DNA from: Hydrogenophaga sp.
Lineage (GTDB): Bacteria; Pseudomonadota; Gammaproteobacteria; Burkholderiales; Burkholderiaceae_C
NCBI RefSeq assembly: GCF_026125825.1
Contig: NZ_JAHCKK010000042.1
Location: 1-37,042, forward strand
DNA: 37,042 nucleotides
Direction: 5' to 3'
This document shows, one piece after another, positions 16,730-24,877 of the stretch. Position numbers and translations under genes: made by a program. The stretch's first letter is position 1, and each line of letters opens with the position of its first letter. The notes beneath the pieces are model-generated. The model was not told the origin of the DNA, did not search any database, and saw only the letters and a list, made by a program, of their open reading frames with translations.

Positions 16730-17506
16730 TCAGGCTTCGCGCATGGCCTGCCTGATGCTGCGGGCGGCCTGGGCCACCAGAGGCCCCACGCGCTTTTCCA
16801 GCAGGGTTTTGCTCAGTTGCTGTGAAGGGCCCGCGCAGGAGAGCACGAAGATCTCCGAGCCTGTCACGATGGGCACGGCTGCTGCACTGAGCACGCCGCC
16901 GCGCACGCGGCGGGACACGACGAAGCCCAGCCGCTTGTACTCGGCATGGACGCGCTCCACATCAGCACGGTAGCTGGTCCAGTCCACGGAGGCCATGCGT
17001 TGCACGTTCTTCAGGATGGCGGTGCGTTCATTGGCCGCGGCGGCGACCAGGTAGGCCAGCCCCAGTGAGGTGGTCTCCATCGCCAGCAGGTCACCCACGG
17101 CTTTGTTGATGGTGATGGTGCTGACGGGCGGGCGGACCACTTCCAGCAGCAGCATGTGGGCATGCTCCCGAGTGGCCAGCAGCACGGTGACGTCCAGCGT
17201 CTGGGCCAGTTGCCGCATGAGCGGGGCGGCGATGCGCTGGATGCCATGCTTCTGCATGGTGATGGAGCCGAAGTTCAGCGTTCGGCCGCCTACCCGGTAT
17301 TTGCGAACCTGGTCGTCGAACCGGAGGTAGCCCAGTTTTTCCAGGGTGCCCGTGAAGCGCGACACCGTCGCCTTGGGCATGCCGGTGATCTCGACCAGCT
17401 CCTGGTTGCCCAGCACGTCCGATTGCTCGAAGGCGGACAGGATGGACAAACCCTTGGCCAGCGAGGCGACGAAACCCCGGTCGTTCGGGTACGGATGGGT
17501 GGACAT
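16730..17506 (-). CDS. IclR-family transcriptional regulator
   Basis: 258 residues from ATG 17506. Residues about 10-70 form the IclR winged HTH (FVASLAKGLSILSAFEQS, LVEITGMPKATVSRFTGTLEKLGYL), followed by RKYRVGGRTLNFG and the effector-binding domain (about 85-250) with DVTVLLATREHAHML and a conserved SSAGxA-like region, here VLSAAAVPI. The PcaU/PobR/PcaR branch of this family senses aromatic and other small acids. The frame is open to 17602 upstream, but MSTHPYPNDRG gives the usual short N-terminus ahead of the HTH, and the longer version would run through the palindromic operator candidate. It is divergent from the six-gene hydrolase/oxygenase run and is the obvious regulator for it. Confidence 0.92.
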   Translation of the reverse strand: MSTHPYPNDRGFVASLAKGLSILSAFEQSDVLGNQELVEITGMPKATVSRFTGTLEKLGYLRFDDQVRKYRVGGRTLNFGSITMQKHGIQRIAAPLMRQLAQTLDVTVLLATREHAHMLLLEVVRPPVSTITINKAVGDLLAMETTSLGLAYLVAAAANERTAILKNVQRMASVDWTSYRADVERVHAEYKRLGFVVSRRVRGGVLSAAAVPIVTGSEIFVLSCAGPSQQLSKTLLEKRVGPLVAQAARSIRQAMREA

Positions 17507-17591
17507 GCGCGTGGGTGTGCGGAGGGAAGCCAGGGCGGAAGTCGCCAGCCATGGTAGCGAAATGCCCGCCGCAGGCCATGGAACCGCCTTG

Positions 17592-17610
17592 AGTTCCGGC
17601 ATGCGGAACT
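17592..17610. promoter_or_regulatory. IclR-type operator candidate upstream of the carotenoid-oxygenase cluster
   Basis: AGTTCCGGCATGCGGAACT has perfect 7-bp arms (AGTTCCG / CGGAACT) around a 5-nt centre. GTTCC/GGAAC-type palindromes are common targets of IclR-family regulators. It lies 86 nt upstream of the regulator start and 52 nt upstream of the first cluster gene. Inference from position and symmetry. Confidence 0.62.
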
Positions 17611-17661
17611 GTTGCGCATATCGATCGCCCGATTGCGGGCCGCTTCTTAGAGTTGCACCGC

Positions 17662-18462
17662 ATGAACACCTACCGATTCCCTGACTACGAAGTGGCCGGC
17701 GATGCCGACACCACGGTTTTCCTGCTCCACGGCGCGTATGGCAGCCGAGCCTATTTCCGCCCGCTCATCCAGACGCTGGTCGAGGCCGGCTACCGCGTGG
17801 TCGCCTGGGACGCACCTGGCTACGGGCTGAGCCCCTTGCCGCAGGGTGGCTTGTCGATCGAAGGTTTGGCCGAAGCGGCCGCGCGTCTGATCGAACGCGA
17901 AGGCAGCCGGCGCAATGTGGTGGTGGGCCACAGCATGGGCGGCATCGTCGCGCCTCTGGCTTCGCTGCTGTCGCAGGGGCGGGTTCACGGCGTGGTGATC
18001 TCGGCCACGGTGGCCACCTTCTCGCGAAAGTCGGCGCAGGACAAGGCGACCTTCGCGGAGGAGCGCATCGGCCCCATCCGGCGCGGCCTGCCGTTCAAGG
18101 AGGCGGCCTTGCCGGTCATTCGCGGCATGCTGGCTCCGACCTCCTCCGGTCCCTTGGTGGACCTGGTGGTGGACGTGGCGTCCGGCATGCGGGCGGACAC
18201 GTTCTGCGCCGCCATCGAGGCCATCGTCGGCTACGACGGCGAGGACAACCTCAAGGCGGTGAGCGTGCCGACGCTGCTGATCGCGGGTGCGCAGGACAAG
18301 GTGGGACGGCCAGAGGGCATGCAGTCGCTGACCGCACTCATTTCCAATTCGCGTTTTGTGTGCATCGACGGCGCCGCGCACTACGCCTTCGCGGAGCAGG
18401 CAGGCGCGTTCAACGCCGCGCTGCTGGGTTTTCTGTCCGAACTGCCTGACCCGCACGCCTGA
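17662..18462 (+). CDS. Alpha/beta hydrolase, first gene of the carotenoid-oxygenase cluster
   Basis: 266 residues from ATG 17662 (a TTG three codons upstream is possible). Alpha/beta-hydrolase fold: oxyanion strand VFLLHGAYG (19-27), AWDAPGYGLS (48-57), nucleophile elbow GHSMGG with S91, the acid probably in IAGAQDKVG, and the histidine in DGAAHYAF. No signal peptide, so cytoplasmic. The lid region (about 125-190) is typical of the meta-cleavage-product hydrolase / 3-oxoadipate enol-lactonase / esterase group, and sequence alone does not decide between C-C, ester or lactone hydrolysis. It is the first gene downstream of the IclR operator candidate and is followed after 26 nt by the carotenoid-oxygenase gene, so it probably acts in the same pathway. 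Confidence 0.86.
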   Translation: MNTYRFPDYEVAGDADTTVFLLHGAYGSRAYFRPLIQTLVEAGYRVVAWDAPGYGLSPLPQGGLSIEGLAEAAARLIEREGSRRNVVVGHSMGGIVAPLASLLSQGRVHGVVISATVATFSRKSAQDKATFAEERIGPIRRGLPFKEAALPVIRGMLAPTSSGPLVDLVVDVASGMRADTFCAAIEAIVGYDGEDNLKAVSVPTLLIAGAQDKVGRPEGMQSLTALISNSRFVCIDGAAHYAFAEQAGAFNAALLGFLSELPDPHA

Positions 18463-18488
18463 TACCCACAGAGAAAGAGAGCATCGAC

Positions 18489-19994
18489 ATGAGCACCGTC
18501 GTCAACACCGTTCACAGCACCCTCAAGCCCACCGACAACCCGTTTCTGAACGGTGCGTTCCGGCCCAATTTCAACGAGCACGTCGCGCATGTGGGAAGCC
18601 TGAAAGTCATCGGGGAAATTCCCAGGGACCTGGATGGCATCTACATTCGCAACACGCACAACCAGGTGCACGAGCCCATGGGGATCTACCACCCCTTCGA
18701 TGGCGACGGCATGCTGCACTCGGTTCATTTCCAGAACGGCCAGGCGGCCTACCGCAGCCGCTTCGTGCGCACCACCGGTTTTCTGGCGGAGCAGGCGGCC
18801 CAGGCGTCTCTATGGACCGGCATCCTCGAGCCGGACAAGGGCGCGCGGCGCGGCTGGGGTGCGATGGGGTCGATGAAGGACAACGCGGGCACCGACATCA
18901 TCTGCCACGCGGGCAAGCTGCTGGCGACGATGTCGCAAGGCAGCGAGCCCTGGCGCCTGGACCCGATCTCCCTGGACACGCAAGGCCCCGATGCCAACTG
19001 GGCCCGGCACGTCATGCCGCACGGCATCGGGTCGCACTACAAGGTGGACCCGCAGACCGGCGAGATGATGTTCTTCAACTACCCGGAGGTCTGGCCCTAC
19101 ATGCACTACGGCGTGGTGGACCGCGACAACCAACTCGTGCACTACGTGCCCGTGGAACTGCCGGGCGCGAGGTGGCCGCACGATCTGGGCATCACGAAGA
19201 ACTACACCATCCTGCACGACACGCCGCAGTTCTTCGATCCGGAGTTGCTGAAGAAGGGGGTGAGAAAGCTGGCGTTCCACCCCGAGCTGCCCGCCCGCTT
19301 CGGGGTCATTCCGCGCCGGGGTAGCGGGGCCGATGTGAGGTGGTTCGAAGCCACGTCGTGCCACATCCTGCACCTGTCCAACTGCTACGAGGACGGCGAC
19401 GAGATCGTCATGGACGGCTGCATCATGCCCAGGCCGGTGATGCACCCGGTGGGCAAGACCGAGGGAGGCGACGTCTATGCCCGCATGAAAGCGCGCCTGG
19501 ACAAGCACAACAACCCGACCATGATGCACCGCTGGCGCTTCAACCTGCGCACGGGGCAGACGACGGAACAGTACCTGGACGACGAGATCACCGAGTTCCC
19601 CGTGGTGAGCAACGACTACGTGGGCCGGCCGTACCGCTACAGCTACAACATCCTCTACCAGCCTGGCGAGTGGTTGTTTTGCGGCTTGAAGAAATTCGAC
19701 CTTCAGACCGGGGCCACGCAGCGCTTTGAGTACGGGCCCGGCCGCTATGGCAGCGAGCCCCAGATGGCGCGCCGGCTGGGTGCGACGGGCGAAGACGACG
19801 GCTACCTGCTGGTCTATGTCACCGACATGGTGCAGGACCGCTCGGAAGCCCTGGTGTTCGATGCCTCCGACATCGCCAGGGGACCCGTGGCCACGGTGAT
19901 CCTGCCCGAGCGGATCTCGGTGGGTGTGCACGCCTGCTGGGTCGAGGGTGATCGCATCCACGGCGAGCACCGCGACAGCCGCATGCTGCCCTGA
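18489..19994 (+). CDS. Carotenoid-oxygenase-family (RPE65/lignostilbene dioxygenase superfamily) protein
   Basis: 501 residues, the usual length for bacterial members. The seven-bladed propeller holds a non-haem Fe(II) through four histidines; all four can be placed: H183 (GSHYKVDP), H231 (PHDLGITKNY), H295 (LHLSNCYE) and H481 (GVHACWVEG). The N-terminal part shows the family opening DNPFLNGAFRPN, IPRDLDGIYIRN and HPFDGDGMLH, and K130 precedes NAGTDIICHAGKLLA, the region lining the substrate tunnel in lignostilbene dioxygenases. Such enzymes split a C=C bond with O2, giving two carbonyl products from carotenoids, apocarotenoids, stilbenes or phenylpropenes. The site between blades is intact, so activity is expected; the substrate is unknown. 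Neighbours (hydrolases, CoA-transferase, flavoprotein, receptor) suggest catabolism of an acid rather than pigment synthesis, since no carotenoid genes are nearby. Confidence 0.93.
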   Translation: MSTVVNTVHSTLKPTDNPFLNGAFRPNFNEHVAHVGSLKVIGEIPRDLDGIYIRNTHNQVHEPMGIYHPFDGDGMLHSVHFQNGQAAYRSRFVRTTGFLAEQAAQASLWTGILEPDKGARRGWGAMGSMKDNAGTDIICHAGKLLATMSQGSEPWRLDPISLDTQGPDANWARHVMPHGIGSHYKVDPQTGEMMFFNYPEVWPYMHYGVVDRDNQLVHYVPVELPGARWPHDLGITKNYTILHDTPQFFDPELLKKGVRKLAFHPELPARFGVIPRRGSGADVRWFEATSCHILHLSNCYEDGDEIVMDGCIMPRPVMHPVGKTEGGDVYARMKARLDKHNNPTMMHRWRFNLRTGQTTEQYLDDEITEFPVVSNDYVGRPYRYSYNILYQPGEWLFCGLKKFDLQTGATQRFEYGPGRYGSEPQMARRLGATGEDDGYLLVYVTDMVQDRSEALVFDASDIARGPVATVILPERISVGVHACWVEGDRIHGEHRDSRMLP

Positions 19995-20005
19995 GGAGGA
20001 AGGCC

Positions 20006-20695
20006 ATGGACATCGTCTTCCTGCCCGGTCTGAACAACACCGGCGACGTTTTCCGCGACGTGAGCGCCGCACTGCCGGCCCCGTTGCGCAGCCATTGCCC
20101 TGACCTCCCAGCGCTGGAGCGCATCGAAGCCCTGGCCGATGCGGTGCTGGCGGTGGCGCCAGAGCGTTTCTATCTGGCCGGTTATTCGTTCGGCGGGTAT
20201 GTGGCCCTGGGTGTGCTTGAAAAAGCGCGCGAGCGCGTGCGGGGCTTGTGCCTCATGGGCTCCAGCGCCCGTGCCGACTCCGAAGCGCAGAAGGCCAAAC
20301 GGCAGCAGGCGATCCGGTCGCTCGACCCTGCCACGTATGTCGATGCGGCGTCTTCGTCGGTTGCCCCGTTCCACCCGGACAACCGCCAGCGAGCCGATCT
20401 TGTGGCGCGCCGCCGCGAGTTGGCATCGGCCTACGGCGCCCAGCGCTACCTGGCGCACGTGCGTGCCACCATGGACCGCAAGGACCGCTCGCACCTGCTG
20501 GACGGGGCCGTGCCCACGCTGTGGCTCGCGGGCTCGCACGATGCGGTCGTGCCGGTTCAGCAGCAGTCCGAGGAGGCCGCCCAGGCCGGGCACTGCCGGT
20601 ACTTGGAGATCCCGGGCGCGGGGCACCTCCTGCCGCTGGAGCAGCCGCAGGCGGTGGCCCATGCCCTGGCATCCTGGATCGTTCGCACCCCATGA
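20006..20695 (+). CDS. Small alpha/beta hydrolase
   Basis: 229 residues, a minimal alpha/beta hydrolase without a large lid. The triad can be read: S61 in GYSFGG, D179 in AGSHDAVVP, H207 in PGAGHLLPLEQP; the oxyanion strand is the very N-terminus (IVFLPGLNNTG). The gene starts 11 nt after the oxygenase stop behind a strong GAGGAGGAAGG ribosome site and overlaps the CoA-transferase start by four bases (ATGA). It is unrelated in detail to the first hydrolase of the cluster, so two different hydrolytic or thioesterase steps are likely. It could act on a CoA thioester, ester or lactone; no closer assignment can be made from sequence. Confidence 0.86.
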   Translation: MDIVFLPGLNNTGDVFRDVSAALPAPLRSHCPDLPALERIEALADAVLAVAPERFYLAGYSFGGYVALGVLEKARERVRGLCLMGSSARADSEAQKAKRQQAIRSLDPATYVDAASSSVAPFHPDNRQRADLVARRRELASAYGAQRYLAHVRATMDRKDRSHLLDGAVPTLWLAGSHDAVVPVQQQSEEAAQAGHCRYLEIPGAGHLLPLEQPQAVAHALASWIVRTP

Positions 20696-21876
20696 GCCCC
20701 ACCACACCCATGGCCATGGATGGCATCCGCGTGCTCGACCTGACCCAGGGCATCGCCGGCCCCTACAGCACCATGCTCATGGCGGCGCACGGGGCCGAGG
20801 TGATCAAGGTCGAGCCCCCGGGTGGGGACTGGATCCGGCACGCGCGCAACCAGATCCGGGGGCACGCGCCGGCGGCCATTGCCGTCAATGTGGGCAAACA
20901 CAGCATCCAGCTCGATCTCAAGAACGAAGATGAACTCGCTCTTGCGCAACGCATCGCCCAGACCTGCGATGTGGTGGTCGAGAGCTACCGGCCTGGCGTG
21001 GTCGAGCGCCTGGGGCTGGGCGCCCAACGGCTGTGCGGAGACCGGCCCACGCTGGTCTATTGCTCGGTCACGGGTTTCGGACGCAACAGCCGGCTGCGCG
21101 ACCGGCCCGTCATCGACCACGTCGCGCAGGCCTACTCGGGCTGGATGCACGTCAACGCGGACGAGCGCGGCATGCCTCAGCGCACGCGCAACGTGGTGCT
21201 GGCGGACCAGATCACAGGTCTGTATGCCTACCAGGCCATCTCCAGTGCCTTGCTCCGCCGCTTCCGCTTTGGCGTGGGGCAGCAGCTGGAGGTCACGCTC
21301 GCGGGCGCCATGGCCGCGTTCCTGGCGCCGCGCATCATCTCGAGCGCGCTCAGCGACGGCAAGGTGGGCAACGCGGAATTCACGGCGCCCACCGGGGACT
21401 ACCCGACCCGCCAGGGGACCCTGGTCGTGGCGGTGCAGAAACCGGCCGATGTGGAAAAGCTTTTCGCGCTGCTGGGGCAGGCGCAGGTGCTGCAGGACGT
21501 GCGTTTCTCGACGGTGGCCTCCCGGCTGCAGAACGCCGAGGCCCTGCGCCGCGAACTGGCCGCCGTCCTGCAAACCCGGACTGCAGCGCAATGGGAGCAA
21601 CTGCTCGCGCCACAGGGGGTGATGGCCTGCGAGGCGCGGGACATTCCCCACTTCCTGGCAGCGCAGCGCAGCGACGGGCTCGATCTGATCGAGACCCTGG
21701 CGCTGCCCGATGCGGGGCCGTGTCCCCTGGTCAAAGTGCCTGGCGCGGCACCCTGGAATGGGCGCCGCACGCCACCCCGCTTTCCGCGGGTGGGCGAGGA
21801 CTTGCAACACATCCTGGACGGGCTCGAGGCGACCGGCCCTGAGCCATCGACCGCCACGCAACACCGCATTGCATGA
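20692..21876 (+). CDS. Class III (CaiB/BaiF-family) CoA-transferase
   Basis: 394 residues, standard for family III. These enzymes move CoA from a donor thioester to an acid through a covalent aspartyl-CoA intermediate. The signatures are IRVLDLTQGIAGPYSTMLMA near the start, AEVIKVEPPGGD, VNVGKHSIQLDLK, VVVESYRPGVVERLGLG and LVYCSVTGFG, and the nucleophilic aspartate is D172 in VVLADQITGLYAYQAI. The N-terminus is translationally coupled to the preceding hydrolase (ATGA), and the stop overlaps the start of the flavoprotein gene. In the pathway it should activate the acid formed by oxidation or hydrolysis of the primary cleavage product. The CoA donor (succinyl-, acetyl- or other) is not predictable. 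Confidence 0.93.
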   Translation: MSPTTPMAMDGIRVLDLTQGIAGPYSTMLMAAHGAEVIKVEPPGGDWIRHARNQIRGHAPAAIAVNVGKHSIQLDLKNEDELALAQRIAQTCDVVVESYRPGVVERLGLGAQRLCGDRPTLVYCSVTGFGRNSRLRDRPVIDHVAQAYSGWMHVNADERGMPQRTRNVVLADQITGLYAYQAISSALLRRFRFGVGQQLEVTLAGAMAAFLAPRIISSALSDGKVGNAEFTAPTGDYPTRQGTLVVAVQKPADVEKLFALLGQAQVLQDVRFSTVASRLQNAEALRRELAAVLQTRTAAQWEQLLAPQGVMACEARDIPHFLAAQRSDGLDLIETLALPDAGPCPLVKVPGAAPWNGRRTPPRFPRVGEDLQHILDGLEATGPEPSTATQHRIA

Positions 21877-22871
21877 TGAAAACAGACACCGTCACTTCCT
21901 TTTTCAACCGCACCCCGTTGCGCCTGCCTGTGGTGGCCGCGCCGATGTTCCTGGTCTCCGGCCCTGAGCTGGTGCTCGAAGCCTGTAAAGCTGGCATCGT
22001 GGGGGCGTTTCCCACGCCGAACGCGCGCCCGATCGAGACGCTGGAGTCGTGGCTGCTCGCCATCACGCAAGGGCTGCGGGAACACCGGCAAGCCCACCCC
22101 CATGCCACCTTGGGCCCGTGGGCTGCCAACGTCGTCACGCACTCGTCCAACGCGCGCCTGTCGCAGGACCTGGCCTTGATCGAGAAGTACCAGCCCCCGA
22201 TCGTCATCACGGCGCTGGGCAGCCCCAAGCCTGCGCTGGAGGTGGTGCACGGGTACGGCGGCGTTGTGCTCGCTGACGTCGTCAACCTGCGCCTGGCCAA
22301 GAAGGCGGCTGACGCCGGCGTCGATGGCCTGGCCTGCGTCAGCGCTGGCGCGGGCGGGCACACCGGCTGGATGTCGCCATTCGCGTTCGTCCGCGCGCTG
22401 CGCGAGTTCTTCGACGGCATCGTCGTCATCGGTGGCGGCATTGCCGACGGCTACAGCGTGGCAGGCGCCACCATGGCCGGCGCCGATCTGGTCTACATGG
22501 GCACGCGCTTCATTCCCACACAGGAAAGCATGGCCTCGCCCGCCTACAAGCAAATGCTGATCGATTCGACAGCGGAAGACCTCGTCATCAGCAGCGGCAT
22601 CACCGGCACCCCGGCGAGCTGGCTCAAGCCTTCGCTTCGTGCCGCGGGCCTGGACCCGGACGACCTGCCGCCCACACCGCCCCGCAACTACGACAGCAAC
22701 CGCTCGTTCACCCAGCGCAAGTGGGTCGATACCTGGACCGCGGGCCAGGGGTTGGGCGCCATCAAGCGCATCAGCCCGGTGGCGGCGGTGGTGGACGAAC
22801 TGGAGCGCGAGTACTGGGAGGCGGCCCGGCTCTGGCGCCGTTTCGGTCAGCGGGCGCAGGAAACCGCTTGA
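21873..22871 (+). CDS. Nitronate-monooxygenase-like FMN oxidoreductase
   Basis: 332 residues with the FMN-dependent TIM-barrel of the nitronate monooxygenase / FabK group. Seen are the start LPVVAAPMFLVSGPELVLEACKAG, the His-bearing motif SAGAGGHTG with H163 at the flavin, and the phosphate-binding VVIGGGIADG followed by GADLVYMGTRF. Family members oxidise alkyl nitronates, reduce enoyl thioesters or act as NAD(P)H:quinone reductases, so the chemistry in this cluster is open: reduction of an alpha,beta-unsaturated CoA ester fits the context best. It overlaps the CoA-transferase stop (ATGATGA); starting at 21873 or 21876 changes one residue. A 53-nt gap with a ribosome site separates it from the receptor gene. 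Confidence 0.88.
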   Translation: MMKTDTVTSFFNRTPLRLPVVAAPMFLVSGPELVLEACKAGIVGAFPTPNARPIETLESWLLAITQGLREHRQAHPHATLGPWAANVVTHSSNARLSQDLALIEKYQPPIVITALGSPKPALEVVHGYGGVVLADVVNLRLAKKAADAGVDGLACVSAGAGGHTGWMSPFAFVRALREFFDGIVVIGGGIADGYSVAGATMAGADLVYMGTRFIPTQESMASPAYKQMLIDSTAEDLVISSGITGTPASWLKPSLRAAGLDPDDLPPTPPRNYDSNRSFTQRKWVDTWTAGQGLGAIKRISPVAAVVDELEREYWEAARLWRRFGQRAQETA

Positions 22872-22924
22872 CGGCCGTGCCGCCGGTGGTTGTGATGTTT
22901 TGAAATGCACCAAGGAGACAAGAC

Positions 22925-23884
22925 GTGAAATTCTGGAAAAACTGGCTGGCGGTGGCGGCAGTGGCTTTGTCGGGTTCGGCCATGGCCGCCTGGCCCGAGC
23001 GGCCCATCACCTTGATCGTTCCCTTTCCCGCAGGGGGCCTGGCCGATGCGGTGAGCCGCTCGCTCTCCGAGGAGGTCGGCCGCATCCTGGGCCAACCGCT
23101 GATCCTGGAAAACCGGCCCGGGGCCAATGGCCGCATCGGCCTGGAGCAGCTCTCGCGCGCGCCCAAGGACGGCTACACCCTGGCCGCGACCGTGCCGGGC
23201 CTGATGATCTTCCAACCCCTCACGGAGAAGACCTACAAGTTCGACCCTCTGAAGGACTTCGAGCCCATCACGATCGCGGTGGACACGTACAACGTGCTGG
23301 TCACGCACCCCCGTGTGTCGGCCACGGGAGACCTGCGCGAACTCGTGGCGAAGGCCAAGGCCAACCCTGGGCAGATGAACTACGGCACCCCCGGCAGCGG
23401 CAGCAGCTTTCACTTCAACACCGTGGTGCTGACAGACAAGCTGGGCATTCAAGCCACGCATGTCTCCTACCGCGGAGAGGCCCCGGCCCTGATCGATCTG
23501 GCCGGTGGCTCGATCGAGTTCATGCTGGCCGGCCAGTCTGCGCGTCCCTACATCCAGGACGGCAAGATCAAGCCCATCGCCGTGACGTCCCGCCAGCGCG
23601 TGGCCATCCTGCCCAACGTCCCGACCTTCGCCGAACTCGGCGTCGATTTCCGCACGGATGGATGGGTGGGCTATGTCGCGCCTGCCGGCGTGCCCAGGGA
23701 GATTCTTGACCGGGTGAGCGAGGCCTTCCGCGCGGCGATCAAATTGCCCAAGGTCCGTGAGCAGATCGCCGCGATGGGCTACGAGCCCGTGGGCAACTCC
23801 CGGGAGGAATTCCGCGGCCTCATCAAGGACCGCCTGGAGCACTACCGGGGGCTGATCCGCTCGGGCGCTGTCAAGATCGATTGA
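22925..23884 (+). CDS. Bug-family tripartite tricarboxylate transporter receptor, last gene of the cluster
   Basis: 319 residues with a Sec signal peptide (MKFWKNWLAVAAVALSGSAMA, cleavage before AWPERP). The Bug signatures are PERPITLIVPFPAGGLADAVSR, PLILENRPGANGRIG, MNYGTPGSGSSFHFN and LPNVPTFAELGVDF. It is a periplasmic binding protein for a small carboxylate and would supply the pathway with its substrate; no TctA or TctB membrane subunit is in the window. Translation starts at GTG 22925, preceded by AAGGAGA at 22913-22919. It differs clearly from the Bug receptor at 14669-15637, so the two are separate acquisitions, not a recent duplication. Confidence 0.93.
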   Translation: MKFWKNWLAVAAVALSGSAMAAWPERPITLIVPFPAGGLADAVSRSLSEEVGRILGQPLILENRPGANGRIGLEQLSRAPKDGYTLAATVPGLMIFQPLTEKTYKFDPLKDFEPITIAVDTYNVLVTHPRVSATGDLRELVAKAKANPGQMNYGTPGSGSSFHFNTVVLTDKLGIQATHVSYRGEAPALIDLAGGSIEFMLAGQSARPYIQDGKIKPIAVTSRQRVAILPNVPTFAELGVDFRTDGWVGYVAPAGVPREILDRVSEAFRAAIKLPKVREQIAAMGYEPVGNSREEFRGLIKDRLEHYRGLIRSGAVKID

Positions 23885-23893
23885 GCCGGGCCG

Positions 23894-24736
23894 TCAGGCC
23901 GACGGTGCCTCTTCCAGCTGCGCGCGCAACGCGGCCACCTGCTCGCGCAGCGCGGCGTTCTCCTCCTGCAGCGCCGCGACCTTCTGGCGCAGGGCCGAGA
24001 CTTCATCGGTGGCCGCGGCCTCGGCGGGTTCGCCGGCCGCATCGGCCTCAGGCGGCTTGCGGCGGGCCTCGCGCACGCGCTTGGCCGCAAGCCTGAGTTC
24101 GTCCTTGCCGGCCAATGCCGCGGCCTTCTGCTCTTCTGGCGGCAGGCTGGCCACGGCCGCGGCAGCATTGAGCGACACGGCCCCGGCCTTGAGCGCATCC
24201 ACGAGTTCGGGTGCGGCCTGCTTCTGGAGCTTCTCGATCATCACCACCTGGCTGCTGCTCAGGCGCGCGGCCTTGGCGATGTCTTCGCGGCTGTGCAGCG
24301 GCCGGGGTTCGAGTGCCGCCACGATCGGGCTCTGCGGGGCCACAGGCGGGGGTGCCTCCTCATCGGGTGGCAGGTCTTCGGGCGCGGGCGAGGTGGCCAG
24401 GATGCGCGAGCGCCGCTCGGCCAGGATCTCGCGTTTGCGCAGGGCCAGCACGCCGCGCTGGAAGTCCGAGACGCTGCGTCGGCCCAGGTGCTGGTCGATC
24501 ATCCACAGGTGCACGTCTTCCAGGCTCTGGAAGCGCGGGTTCTGCACGGTCTGGAAGGGCAGGCCGTGCTTCTGGCAGATGCCATACCGGTTGTGGCCGT
24601 CCACCAGCACGTCTCCCCACAGCACCAGCGCATCGCGGCAGCCCTCGGCGAGGATGCTTCGTTCCAGCGCATCGTGCTCGTCGGGCGTGAGGGGATCGAT
24701 GTAGGCTTTGAATTCCGGGTTGACGGTGATCTGCAT
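23894..24736 (-). CDS. ParB-like nuclease-domain protein with C-terminal coiled coil
   Basis: 280 residues. The N-terminal 80 residues resemble the ParB/sulfiredoxin fold: PLTPDEHDALERSILAEG, ALVLWGDVLVDGHNRYGIC and HLWMIDQHLGRRSVSDFQRG. A middle part (about 140-215) looks like a second helix-turn-helix region of the ParB type (SREDIAKAARLSSSQVVMIEKL), and the end is a regular coiled coil (VSALRQKVAALQEENAALREQVAALRAQ broken into heptads, about 243-275). There is no ParA partner and no parS-like site in view, so chromosome partition is not implied. Products of this kind are often annotated as plasmid replication or partition-related. Function unknown. It converges with the Bug receptor gene, 9 nt away. 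Confidence 0.72.
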   Translation of the reverse strand: MQITVNPEFKAYIDPLTPDEHDALERSILAEGCRDALVLWGDVLVDGHNRYGICQKHGLPFQTVQNPRFQSLEDVHLWMIDQHLGRRSVSDFQRGVLALRKREILAERRSRILATSPAPEDLPPDEEAPPPVAPQSPIVAALEPRPLHSREDIAKAARLSSSQVVMIEKLQKQAAPELVDALKAGAVSLNAAAAVASLPPEEQKAAALAGKDELRLAAKRVREARRKPPEADAAGEPAEAAATDEVSALRQKVAALQEENAALREQVAALRAQLEEAPSA

Positions 24737-24877
24737 GGGGACGGGGCTCGGGGGGAAGAGGGTGGGGCGCGAATTGTAGAGCCGCAGGTGACGCCCGATG
24801 CCGCAGCGCCGTGCTAGAAAGAGATGGACCCAGCTTCGCGCATCGAACGGGCGATCTGTTCAACCTGGAGACACCCC

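Noticed and set aside
24306-24315. Copy of GGGTTCGAGT, part of the tRNA-His T-arm, considered as an att site of an island
   Set aside because: Only 10 bp match, within the ParB-like coding sequence, and the T-arm sequence is common; similar words occur elsewhere (for example near 27634).
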